Source: an uncultured Pelagibacteraceae bacterium (GTDB taxonomy: Bacteria; Pseudomonadota; Alphaproteobacteria; Pelagibacterales; Pelagibacteraceae). From it: a stretch of 42,500 nucleotides of DNA. The position numbers were made by a program, and so were the translations under genes. Location: NCBI GenBank assembly GCA_902611815.1, contig CACMAZ010000007.1, positions 1-42,500 of the forward strand, in the 5' to 3' direction. This document shows positions 1-7,770 of this stretch, piece after piece; the stretch's first letter is position 1, and the number at the start of each line of letters is the position of its first letter. The notes beneath the pieces are model-generated. The model was not told where the DNA came from. It searched no databases and saw only the letters and a program-made list of their open reading frames with translations.

Positions 1-1
1 A

Positions 2-970
2 CAACCTGAGCCAGTTAACAATGAACAAATTTTTAAAGACGAATTAAGTTCACTAAAAAATACATTTAGCCAATCTTTTGGGTCTATGAGCAAAGAAATA
101 GCAAAAGATATGACAGGCGCTCTTACAAAAGTTGATGAAAAAGTATCAGTTTTTAATCAACAAGTAAGCGAGTTAAATAAAAGCCAAGATAATTTTAGTA
201 GAATTTTGAGTGGTGTAAAATCATATGGAACTCTTGCGGAATTTGGATTAGGCGCACTCCTAAAAGATTTGTTACCATCATCTCAATATATCGCAAATGC
301 TAAAATGAAAGAGGACACATCAGAAACAGTAGAGTTTGCAATTAAACTTCAAGATGTGATGTTGCCAATTGATAGTCACTGGCCTGTTGAAAAATATAAA
401 GCAATTGATGATGCATATAATGCTAATGACAAAGATGCACAAGCAGAGGCCAGGAAAGATTTAGCATCAGCTTTTAGGTTAAAGGCTAAAACTGTTAACG
501 CAAAATATATAGCACCGCCGAAAAGTACAGATTTTGCAATTGTTTATGTTCCAACTGAGGGATTATTTTCAGAACTCTCTAGCTATAGAGACCCTAAAAC
601 TAAAGAGCTACTTTTACATGAGTTAAGAACCAAATATAAGGTTACAATTTCTGGCCCTAACACTTTATCTGCTTTATTACAATCCTATCATTTAGGATTT
701 CAAACACTTAAAGTTCAACAACATGCTACACAAATTTATAATGATTTAAAAAATATAAGCTCAAGATTCGAAAAACATTTCGATGGAATAAAAGAACTCA
801 GAAAAAAATTAGAACAAGCGATGCAAGCTACTGATAGTTTTGGAAGAGATGCAAGATCTATAATGAATACACTTGGAAATATTAAAGATCCCGAACAAGT
901 TGAAATAGCATCAAAAAATGAGAATGTTAAAAAATTAAATATACCAACCTCAAAACAAGCTAAAAATTAA
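2..970 (+). CDS. rmuC: DNA recombination protein RmuC, C-terminal part (5' end outside window)
   Basis: The reading frame is open from base 2 to the TAA at 968-970, so the gene enters from the left and the ATG at 86 is internal. Counting from that ATG, a coiled-coil-like stretch (about 15-45) leads into a segment matching the RmuC core: YGTLAEFGLGALL (47-59, equivalent of the usual WGE.QLE.LL), LPIDSHWPVEKY (93-104, equivalent of IDSKFPLE.Y), TDFAIVYVPTEG (148-159) and GPNTLSALLQS. These are the nuclease-like core motifs of the family. RmuC is thought to limit DNA inversions and rearrangements; its biochemistry is poorly defined. The usual N-terminal membrane segment would lie upstream of the window. 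It is followed 35 bases later by an exonuclease and then sbcB, which fits a DNA-end-processing role. Family call is firm; the missing 5' end is the only gap. Confidence 0.85.
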   Translation, partial: QPEPVNNEQIFKDELSSLKNTFSQSFGSMSKEIAKDMTGALTKVDEKVSVFNQQVSELNKSQDNFSRILSGVKSYGTLAEFGLGALLKDLLPSSQYIANAKMKEDTSETVEFAIKLQDVMLPIDSHWPVEKYKAIDDAYNANDKDAQAEARKDLASAFRLKAKTVNAKYIAPPKSTDFAIVYVPTEGLFSELSSYRDPKTKELLLHELRTKYKVTISGPNTLSALLQSYHLGFQTLKVQQHATQIYNDLKNISSRFEKHFDGIKELRKKLEQAMQATDSFGRDARSIMNTLGNIKDPEQVEIASKNENVKKLNIPTSKQAKN

Positions 971-1005
971 TTTAAATTATTTTAAATAGCTCTATAAATG
1001 ATTTG

Positions 1006-1689
1006 ATGAAGTGGAACGCCAAATTTGCCTATCCAAAATCAACAAGATCTTTGATAAATGGTTCAAGACATTATTCTTTAGATGGATCAAGTTTGCCATC
1101 TGTAACAACAATCTTGTCAGCCACTAAAAGTGAAGAGGACAAAGCTGCAATTCTTGCTTGGAGACAAAGGGTAGGGAGCGTGGAAGCAGAAAGAATTAAG
1201 AAAGAGGCCTCAGCCAGAGGCAGTTCTATGCATTCTTATATTGAACAGTTTTTATACGGAAAATTAAATCAAGAACTATTAGATGACGACAACAAATCAA
1301 AAAAAATGGCAGAAGAAATTATTGACAATGGTTTAAAAAATAAATTGATAGAGATATGGGGGTCTGAAGCTACAATATATTATCCTGGTAAATACGCAGG
1401 CACTGCTGATTGTATAGGAGTTTATGAAGGCAAAGAATCAATTTTAGACTTTAAACAAAGCAATAAACCAAAAAAAGAGGAATACATACAGGATTACTTT
1501 TTACAAATTGGAGCTTATTCTCTAGCTCACAATACTGTTTATAATTCCAATATTACCCAAGGCGTAATTTTATTGTGTACTGTAGATAGATTGTTTCAGG
1601 ATTTTAAAATTGAAGGTAGTGAACTAATAAATTTTCAAAACAAATTTCTTGAGAGAGTTGAAAAATTTTATCACTTAATTAACAAATAA
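1006..1689 (+). CDS. PD-(D/E)XK exonuclease, MGME1/phage type
   Basis: The protein of 227 residues resembles the RecB-like single-strand exonucleases found in mitochondria (MGME1) and in T4-like marine phages. Visible motifs, numbered from the TTG one codon upstream: SLPSVTTIL (30-38), RGSSMHSYIE (72-81), GTAD (133-136), the catalytic LDFKQS (148-153, D149 and K151) and QIGAY (168-172, the conserved Gln). This order of G..D, D.K and Q...Y is the PD-(D/E)XK core. A TTG at 1003 directly precedes the ATG at 1006; I prefer the ATG. The gene lies between rmuC and sbcB in the same orientation. Its exact substrate is not known from sequence; degradation or trimming of single-stranded or flap DNA ends is the family expectation. 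A phage origin in the lineage is possible, but base composition does not differ obviously from the neighbours. Confidence 0.75.
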   Translation: MKWNAKFAYPKSTRSLINGSRHYSLDGSSLPSVTTILSATKSEEDKAAILAWRQRVGSVEAERIKKEASARGSSMHSYIEQFLYGKLNQELLDDDNKSKKMAEEIIDNGLKNKLIEIWGSEATIYYPGKYAGTADCIGVYEGKESILDFKQSNKPKKEEYIQDYFLQIGAYSLAHNTVYNSNITQGVILLCTVDRLFQDFKIEGSELINFQNKFLERVEKFYHLINK

Positions 1690-1693
1690 TTAT

Positions 1694-1719
1694 TTGACTT
1701 TACTTAAAATTAATATACT
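1694..1719 (+). promoter_or_regulatory. Possible sigma-70 promoter for sbcB
   Basis: TTGACT at 1694-1699 (five of six consensus bases) and TATACT at 1714-1719 (five of six) lie upstream of sbcB, but the spacer is only 14 bases, shorter than the usual 16-18. In this AT-rich background chance matches are frequent, so this is weak support. Confidence 0.25.
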
Positions 1720-1787
1720 AGAAACTTACTTGCTACTTGTTTAGATGCGAGCCTTCACACCTTCCAATTAGCATTAATTTATAAATT

Positions 1788-3218
1788 ATGAACATAGTAA
1801 TTTGGGATATAGAATCTTCAAGCTCTAGTACAGACTTTGGAAGTATTATTGAAATAGGTGGAATTTTAGTAGATGAAAACTTAGTAGAAAAAGAAAGATT
1901 TAATTTAAGATGTAGACTTCCTGAAGGAGAAATTCCTCAATGTATGGCTCTTCTTGTTAACAAGACTGATGTTAACATGTTAACAAAAGCAAATCTAAGT
2001 CATTATCAAATGTTATCTCAAGTTGAGAAGATCTTTAAAAAGTGGAGCCCAGCTATATTCTTAGGTTGGTCCAATATAGGTTTTGATGATGAAATGATCA
2101 GAAAAGAGTTCTTCAAAGGATTGAGATATCCATATATCACAAATTCATCCCCCAACAAAAGACATGATGGTCTAAATATTGCTCGAGGTGCTTTTGCTTT
2201 AGACAATAAAATATTAAAAACTGAGACTAATGAAAAAGGGAACGCTGTAATGAAGCTAGAATCTTTAGCTAGGATGAATGGTTTTGAGACTAAAGGAGCT
2301 CATAGTGCATTATTCGATGCAGAACTTACGCATAAAGTTTTAGGTCTAATAAAGAATAAGCAAAAAGATACATGGGGCAATTTTTTAAAAACTTCAAATA
2401 AGCTCGATACAGAGACAATAATTAAAAAAGAGAAGATTATCACGCTTAATGAGTATTTTTATGGAAAATCAAGACTTTATCTTTGCGCACCACTTCATCC
2501 AAAATTTTGTATCCATCCAATATATCAATGGGGCCAAGCTGTTGATCTAAGAGTTGATGTAGAACCTCTCCTAAAAATGTCTATCAACGAACTAAAATCA
2601 GAGATGAAAAAAACACCAAAATTTTTAAGGACTATCAGATCAAATAAAGCGCCTATAATAATAAGTAAAGAGTATGGCATGAAAGTTGAACCTTATAGCG
2701 CTATGGATATTTCCTTAATTAATAAAAGAGCAGAACTAGTAAATACTAATGAAAAATTTTCTGAGAATATCTTAACCGCGTTAAGAGAAATTGCTGAAGA
2801 AAAAGAGCACTCAAAATCTCAAGAAGATATAGAGCCAGAGGAAAGTATTTATGTAAAATTTACGCCTAACAAAGATACTAATTTATTTCAAAAATGGCAT
2901 GAAGCACCATGGAATGATAAGTTAAGATTGCTAGATAAATTTGAAGACCAAAGAATGGTAGGATTTGGAAAAAAAATAATATTTCAAGAAGCTCCACATG
3001 TATTACCAGAGTCTATGTTGAAGAAAATCAAGATGGAAATTGCTAAAAGAATTTTAAGTGAAAAAAAGGAAAAATGGTGGACTTGTAAAGAATTTTATCA
3101 TGAATGTGACAATCTTAGAGAAAAATTTACTAATGAAGGTAATGAGCTAAATTTAAAGTTTCTCGATCAATTAAATAATTACGTAATGTCAATTGAAAAA
3201 AAATATAAAAATATTTGA
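1788..3218 (+). CDS. sbcB: Exodeoxyribonuclease I (3'-5' ssDNA exonuclease)
   Basis: 476 residues, close to the E. coli enzyme in length. The N-terminal DnaQ-like exonuclease domain shows the acidic residues in order: D7 and E9 (WDIES), D100/D101 in GWSNIGFDDE, and H172 with D177 in HSALFDAE, a DEDDh active site. The remaining 290 residues match the SH3-like and helical C-terminal portions of ExoI (for example PIYQWGQAVDLR). ExoI removes single-stranded DNA from 3' ends in recombination, mismatch repair and replication-fork processing, and partners SSB. A 98-base spacer separates it from the upstream nuclease, with a possible promoter at 1694-1719. SbcB is best known from gammaproteobacteria; its presence next to rmuC and another exonuclease is notable. 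Confidence 0.9.
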   Translation: MNIVIWDIESSSSSTDFGSIIEIGGILVDENLVEKERFNLRCRLPEGEIPQCMALLVNKTDVNMLTKANLSHYQMLSQVEKIFKKWSPAIFLGWSNIGFDDEMIRKEFFKGLRYPYITNSSPNKRHDGLNIARGAFALDNKILKTETNEKGNAVMKLESLARMNGFETKGAHSALFDAELTHKVLGLIKNKQKDTWGNFLKTSNKLDTETIIKKEKIITLNEYFYGKSRLYLCAPLHPKFCIHPIYQWGQAVDLRVDVEPLLKMSINELKSEMKKTPKFLRTIRSNKAPIIISKEYGMKVEPYSAMDISLINKRAELVNTNEKFSENILTALREIAEEKEHSKSQEDIEPEESIYVKFTPNKDTNLFQKWHEAPWNDKLRLLDKFEDQRMVGFGKKIIFQEAPHVLPESMLKKIKMEIAKRILSEKKEKWWTCKEFYHECDNLREKFTNEGNELNLKFLDQLNNYVMSIEKKYKNI

Positions 3219-3250
3219 TGTGGATAAAACTATTTAAATTATTTAAGAAC

Positions 3251-3278
3251 TTGAATATAAAAAAAAATTTTATATAAG
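3251..3278 (+). promoter_or_regulatory. Possible promoter of trxA
   Basis: TTGAAT (3251-3256) and TATAAG (3273-3278) are separated by 16 bases. A start seven bases downstream would fall on the trxA ATG at 3285, which would make the message leaderless or nearly so. AT-rich background limits confidence. Confidence 0.3.
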
Positions 3279-3284
3279 AAATAT

Positions 3285-3602
3285 ATGGCAACAGTAAATG
3301 TAACAGACGAAAACTTTGAGTCGGAAGTTATCAAGGCTGGAAAACCAGTTGTTGTTGATTTTTGGGCAGAGTGGTGTGGACCATGTAAACAGATCGGGCC
3401 TATTTTAGAAGAAATTTCAAATGAAATGTCTGAAGTAGTAATTGCAAAACATAATATTGATAATGAACCAAATACCCCAACAAAGTACGGAGTTAGGGGT
3501 ATACCAACTATGTTACTTTTTTCTGGAGGGGAACTTAAAGCAACCAAAGTTGGAGCAACTACAAAATCTAATATCGTATCTTGGATTAAAGAAAATATCT
3601 AA
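3285..3602 (+). CDS. trxA: Thioredoxin
   Basis: 105 residues, normal for thioredoxin 1. The redox motif WCGPCK sits at 30-35 (Cys31 and Cys34), with the buried Asp25 in VVDFWAEW and the cis-proline loop RGIPTM near residue 74. It reduces protein disulfides in the cytoplasm and donates electrons to enzymes such as ribonucleotide reductase. There is no signal peptide. The stop codon overlaps that of the convergent folC in a 4-base CTAA (3599-3602), so no terminator separates the two. Family call is certain; assignment as the main housekeeping thioredoxin is likely. Confidence 0.96.
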   Translation: MATVNVTDENFESEVIKAGKPVVVDFWAEWCGPCKQIGPILEEISNEMSEVVIAKHNIDNEPNTPTKYGVRGIPTMLLFSGGELKATKVGATTKSNIVSWIKENI

Positions 3603-4864
3603 TTAAGATTTAAAACTTCGCCAGCTAAATAAAGACTCCCAGTACACAAAAAAATACAATTTTTCTCTTTTTTATTAATTAATAAAGACTCTTCAATGCT
3701 TCTGGCAGTATGAATATTTTTGTTACCAAGTTTCTTTTTAAAATCTTCTTTAGAAATTGAACCTTCTTGATTAGGAATATCTATAAGAGTTATTGAGTTT
3801 ACAGAATTCTCAAACTGATTGACAAATTCTTTGTGTTGTTTGTCATTCATCATCCCGCAAATAAGATGCACTTTTTCGTTTTGCTGTTTAACCCATTTAG
3901 AAATTGAAATTGCAGAGTTTATATTATGACCCCCATCTATTATAAGCCTATTTTCACCAATTAAGTTTTTTAATTTACCTGACTTTATTTCTTCTAAACG
4001 TCCTTTTAATCTCATTTTTTTCATACTATTTTTGATATTAACATCAGATATATTAAATATTTTTCTACAAGCCGCTATTGAAGTGCTGACATTGTGAATT
4101 TGGTGATCACCAATCAAACTAGGTTGCGGTAGAATTATTTCTCCTAATTCGTCCTGATAATGAATAAAATTATTTTCAGATTTAGTTACATTAAAGTCAT
4201 CGCCAAAAAAATATTTTTTTGATTTATTTTCTATTAAAGATTTTTTAATTTTTGTTTTTATTTCTGAATTCATTTGATTATTAATGAATATGTTAGATAT
4301 CGGTAATGAGCTAGTTTTTTCATAAATTACCCCATCAATTGTTTTATTATCCAACCAATTTAAATGATCTAAGTGAATTACTCCTAAAAGAGTGAGCAAA
4401 TTTTGTTTAAATACATTTGTACTATCAAATCTATGAAATAGACCAGCTTCTACAATATTTATGTTATCCTTAAAATTTTCAGCATATTTAATAAAGGCAC
4501 ATGTCAATATTTCAAAAACTGTTGCATTATCATTTCCTAAAATATTATCTATGTCTTCTAAAAGATCAGCGAGCTCGTTTTCATCCATTTCTTTATTATT
4601 GAAAACAAATCTCTCCGTGTACGATTGTAAATGAGGAGAAGTATATAAATTATATTTGTAACCAGATTCTCTCAAAATTGTGCTTAGTGCAGTAGCCATA
4701 GAAGCTTTGGAATTTGTTCCAACTACGGTTACAACGTTTTCTAGTTTATTTTGTGGGTTACCTAATTTATTTAATAAATTAAAGGTTCTGTCTAGAGAAA
4801 GATCAATCTTCTTATTATGACGCTTCTCTATTTTCGATATTATCTTTAGAAGTTTTGTCACCAT
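3599..4864 (-). CDS. folC: Bifunctional folylpolyglutamate / dihydrofolate synthase
   Basis: 421 residues, a Mur-ligase-like ATP-dependent enzyme that adds glutamate to dihydropteroate and to folates. Order of motifs: ATP loop GTNSKAS (49-55), SPHLQSYTERF, FEILTCAF, VEAGLFHRFDSTN, HLDHLNWL, CGMMNDK and DGGHN. All sit where FolC motifs belong, but several are altered: the usual GTNGKGS loop reads GTNSKAS, the GGR.D.T segment reads FHRFDST, and EKAGI reads EKTSS. The catalytic Lys and Ser of the loop remain. The ATG at 4864 overlaps the end of accD by 50 bases; no later ATG precedes the P-loop, so I keep it. Last gene of the leftward trp-accD cluster, the usual alphaproteobacterial place for folC. 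Function is likely conserved but the motif drift deserves testing. Confidence 0.85.
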   Translation of the reverse strand: MVTKLLKIISKIEKRHNKKIDLSLDRTFNLLNKLGNPQNKLENVVTVVGTNSKASMATALSTILRESGYKYNLYTSPHLQSYTERFVFNNKEMDENELADLLEDIDNILGNDNATVFEILTCAFIKYAENFKDNINIVEAGLFHRFDSTNVFKQNLLTLLGVIHLDHLNWLDNKTIDGVIYEKTSSLPISNIFINNQMNSEIKTKIKKSLIENKSKKYFFGDDFNVTKSENNFIHYQDELGEIILPQPSLIGDHQIHNVSTSIAACRKIFNISDVNIKNSMKKMRLKGRLEEIKSGKLKNLIGENRLIIDGGHNINSAISISKWVKQQNEKVHLICGMMNDKQHKEFVNQFENSVNSITLIDIPNQEGSISKEDFKKKLGNKNIHTARSIEESLLINKKEKNCIFLCTGSLYLAGEVLNLN

Positions 4865-5744
4865 CTTCTATTTTTACATCAGTTTGCTTCTTTAGCAAGA
4901 TAGATAACAAAATACCGATTTTTTCTGGCAAATCTTTTCTTTGAATGATTGTGTCTACAAAACCACAGGCTTGAACGTGCTCTGATTTCTGAAAATTTTC
5001 TGGCAACTCTTCTTTAACGGTTCCTTCAATTACACGTCTTCCAGCAAAAGCAATTAAAGCTCCTGGTTCAGCAATTTGTATATCGCCAAGCATAGCATAT
5101 GATGCCGTAATTCCACCTGCAACAGGGTCAGCAAATAAAACAATGTAAGGAATTTTTTTGGTCTTTAGCTCATTAATAGCTAAAGTTGTTCTTGTCATTT
5201 GATTTAATGAAATTATAGACTCTTGCATTTTCATTCCACCACCTGTAGCAACTACTAACAAAGGTTGATTGTTTTTTATAGAGTGTTGCGCTGCAAATAA
5301 AAAAGCCTCACCTTCTGCAGCACCAATACTTGCACCCATATAATTAAAATCAGATGCGATGGCTGTCAATCTTATATTCTTAATTAATCCATCAGCAACT
5401 ACCATACTACAACTTAGTCCAGTTTTTTTCCTCGCACTTTTTAATCTTTCTTTATAAGATTTTGAATCTGTGAAACTCAGTGGATCATCTGGAGGCATTG
5501 GAGTTTTTAAAACTGTGTAACCATCCTTTCCGAACAATAAATCAAATCTTTGTTTTGGATTAATTCTATGATGCTTATTACAATCTGGACAAACCCATAA
5601 ATTGTCTTCTAAATCCTTTTTTAAAATTGGACCTTTGCAACAAGAAGTCCAGTCACTTTCTTCCATATCTTTACGTGAAGGTCTTTTTTTCAGAAATCTT
5701 TTAATTTTCTGACCAAAATCTAAAGTTTTTTTAAGCCAATTCAT
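4815..5744 (-). CDS. accD: Acetyl-CoA carboxylase carboxyltransferase beta subunit
   Basis: 309 residues. With AccA (encoded at 27407-28525) it forms the carboxyltransferase that moves CO2 from biotin to acetyl-CoA, giving malonyl-CoA for fatty-acid synthesis. An N-terminal zinc ribbon is visible, with Cys35, Cys36, Cys52 and Cys55; the first knuckle reads SCCKGP rather than C-x-x-C. The crotonase-fold core follows, with ASDFNYMGASIGAAEGE, TGGGMKMQES and ADPVAGGITASYA marking the CoA/biotin pocket. The start ATG overlaps the trpA stop (ATGA, 5741-5744), implying translational coupling. Downstream, folC begins inside the accD 3' end. The trpA-accD-folC order is standard for alphaproteobacteria. 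Confidence 0.95.
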   Translation of the reverse strand: MNWLKKTLDFGQKIKRFLKKRPSRKDMEESDWTSCCKGPILKKDLEDNLWVCPDCNKHHRINPKQRFDLLFGKDGYTVLKTPMPPDDPLSFTDSKSYKERLKSARKKTGLSCSMVVADGLIKNIRLTAIASDFNYMGASIGAAEGEAFLFAAQHSIKNNQPLLVVATGGGMKMQESIISLNQMTRTTLAINELKTKKIPYIVLFADPVAGGITASYAMLGDIQIAEPGALIAFAGRRVIEGTVKEELPENFQKSEHVQACGFVDTIIQRKDLPEKIGILLSILLKKQTDVKIEDGDKTSKDNIENREAS

Positions 5745-6541
5745 AAAATTTTATTTTTCAAGTTTTTTACCATATTGCTAACTTTTGTGACAGGATTTTG
5801 TCTTTTTTTTAAACTATTAGTTATTTCCTTACAAATAGCACTACCGACAACTAGGCCATCTGCATCTTTTAGGTTTTTTATATTTTTTTTTGTTATACCA
5901 AAACCAATAACACAATTTTTAGAAGGATTGATTCTTTTTATTTTTTTATAATTTGAAATTATTTTAAAAGGTGAAACTTTAAGTTTTCCACCAGTTGTAG
6001 ATAACATAGAAATATAATAAATCATTTCATGAGAGTCTTTAATAATTGATTTAAGTCTATTTTTTGAAGTAGTAGGTGAGATTAGCTGTACAAAAGAGAT
6101 AGAATTTTTCTTGCATTTTTTTGCAAATTTTTTGTTTTCTGGCCAAGGTAAATCTACAACTATTAATCCGTCAACTTTATTTTTTTTACAATCTTTTAAG
6201 AACTTGGACTCCCCATATTGTAAAATCATATTAAAGTAACCCATTAAAATTATCGGTTTCGAATTCTTACTTTTTTTAAAACTTTCTACAATTTTAAAAA
6301 CATCTTTAAATTTAGTACCATTTTTTATAGCTCTATAAGAACTTGTTTGAATTTGTCCTCCATCTGCAATGGGTGTGTTATGAGGAAATCCAAGCTCACA
6401 AATATCAGCGTGTTTAGATATTGATTTTAGAATTTTCAAAGAATTTTTTTTGGTGTTATCTCCAGCTACAGTGTAAGTTAGCAATGCTGGTCTATTTTCT
6501 TTTTTTGCAAAACTAAATGCTTGTGAAATTGAACTAATCAT
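5741..6541 (-). CDS. trpA: Tryptophan synthase alpha chain
   Basis: 266 residues, TIM-barrel family. It cleaves indole-3-glycerol phosphate to indole, which is normally channelled to TrpB. Catalytic Glu49 (CELGFP) and Asp60 (IADGG) fall at the same residue numbers as in the Salmonella enzyme. Other landmarks are LMGYFN, VDLPWPE, SPTTSKNR, the loop-6 region SMLSTTGG and the phosphate site GFGITKKN with DGLVVGSA. Residue 56, normally Asp in the PFSDP loop that salt-bridges to TrpB Lys167, is Thr here (PHNTP). The loop-6 GVTG reads STTG. It is joined to trpB upstream and accD downstream by ATGA overlaps. Catalysis looks intact; inter-subunit communication may differ. Confidence 0.92.
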   Translation of the reverse strand: MISSISQAFSFAKKENRPALLTYTVAGDNTKKNSLKILKSISKHADICELGFPHNTPIADGGQIQTSSYRAIKNGTKFKDVFKIVESFKKSKNSKPIILMGYFNMILQYGESKFLKDCKKNKVDGLIVVDLPWPENKKFAKKCKKNSISFVQLISPTTSKNRLKSIIKDSHEMIYYISMLSTTGGKLKVSPFKIISNYKKIKRINPSKNCVIGFGITKKNIKNLKDADGLVVGSAICKEITNSLKKRQNPVTKVSNMVKNLKNKIL

Positions 6542-7770
6542 AATGTAACGCCTAATTTTTTTTTCAAAATTTTTCGATCTTTGTAAGCATCACCGCAACT
6601 ATTAACAATAACAATAGTATTCTTAGAAAATTTTTTAGACTCGGAAATTGCGACTGAAAAAGCATGACTTGGTTCAAGCGAAGGTCTTATATTTTCATAC
6701 TTCGATACAATTTTGAAGGCTTTGAGAGCATCTTCATCACTTGCAGCAGTGTATCTTGCACGTTTTGTGTCTTTTAAAAAACAATGGAGAGGAGAGACAC
6801 CAGGATAATCTAAACCAGCTGAAATTGATTCTGTTTCCTCGATTTGACCTTCATTATTTTGATTTACATATTGAGCAGCACCATGCAAAATGCCAATTTT
6901 TGATCCATAAGTTAATGGAGCAGCATGTTTTTTACTTTTAGAAGGTCCACCTGCTTCAACCCCTATGAATTCAACCTGTTTTTTATCATAATCCATAAAT
7001 TCATTCCAAAAACCAAAACTTGAACTTCCTCCTCCAACACAATTGTAAAGTTTTAACCTATTAGGAATTACTCCGAATTCTTCTAAAATTTGACTTTTTA
7101 ATTCTCTAGAGATTTGACTTGTTGACCATCCACAAATTTTTACAAATATATTTGGACCAACTGTGGAACCTACGCACATTGCTGTAGTATCACAATTAGC
7201 AACCCAAAACCTCATACATTCAGAAACAGCATCTACCAAAGTTTGACTACCTGAATAAACGGGAATAATTTCTGCTCCATTTCTTCTAATAGCTTTTACA
7301 TTTGGTTGTTGTCTTTTAATATCTTTTGCGCCCATGAAAATTTTACATTTTAAACCAAATTTTTTTGCCGCCATACTTAACATTTTTCCGGCGTAACCAG
7401 CACCTGTATCTCCGCAAATAATTTTTTTGCCTGACTTTTTTGCTAATAGACAATGCACTGTTGCGTTATAAATTTTGTGAGCCCCTCCATTAGCATCTGA
7501 TACTACCTTTGACCATATTTCAGCTCCCCCTACATATTTAGTTAAATTATTCAGCTTTATAAATCTTGTTGGCACTCCAACCCAATTTTTAAAATATCTG
7601 TCTCTTTCATTTAAGAATTTTTTGTCATTTTTAAGTTTATTGAATAATATTTCTAAGTCATTAATTGGTTTTTTTAAGGTTTCAGGAACAAAATTTCCAC
7701 CAAATTTACCCCCCCAAAATCCAAATTTATCGTGCTGATCTAGAACAGATAATTTTTTTTTTAATTTCAT
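6538..7770 (-). CDS. trpB: Tryptophan synthase beta chain, unusually divergent
   Basis: 410 residues, fold-type II PLP enzyme that condenses indole with serine. Overall architecture is TrpB1: GGNFVPETL near the N-terminus, PLP lysine in GGAHKIYNA (Lys99, equivalent to Salmonella Lys87), TGAG loop (122-125), MGAKDIKRQQPNV with Arg153, phosphate site VGGGSS (245-250), and ISAGLDYPGV with Asp321. Several usually invariant positions differ at a constant offset of 12 from Salmonella numbering: Glu109 is Asp121, His115 is Ala127, and Lys167 is Val179. The NHTGAHKIN motif reads NGGAHKIYN, and the SGRGDKD loop near the pyridine nitrogen reads CGDAYKD. The frame is intact and lies between trpF and trpA with ATGA overlaps at both ends. 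Role as TrpB follows from location; the active site may be tuned or changed. Confidence 0.88.
   Translation of the reverse strand: MKLKKKLSVLDQHDKFGFWGGKFGGNFVPETLKKPINDLEILFNKLKNDKKFLNERDRYFKNWVGVPTRFIKLNNLTKYVGGAEIWSKVVSDANGGAHKIYNATVHCLLAKKSGKKIICGDTGAGYAGKMLSMAAKKFGLKCKIFMGAKDIKRQQPNVKAIRRNGAEIIPVYSGSQTLVDAVSECMRFWVANCDTTAMCVGSTVGPNIFVKICGWSTSQISRELKSQILEEFGVIPNRLKLYNCVGGGSSSFGFWNEFMDYDKKQVEFIGVEAGGPSKSKKHAAPLTYGSKIGILHGAAQYVNQNNEGQIEETESISAGLDYPGVSPLHCFLKDTKRARYTAASDEDALKAFKIVSKYENIRPSLEPSHAFSVAISESKKFSKNTIVIVNSCGDAYKDRKILKKKLGVTL

Noticed and set aside
1003-1689. Recent phage-derived insertion
   Set aside because: The nuclease is phage-like by family, but there is no integrase, attachment repeat or composition change around it.
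3239-3547. Minus-strand frame opposite trxA
   Set aside because: It is the mirror of a certain thioredoxin gene and has no domain features of its own.
6538-7770. trpB as a pseudogene
   Set aside because: The frame is full length, coupled at both ends, keeps the PLP lysine, phosphate loop and Asp near the C-terminal half, and shows no stops or frameshifts.
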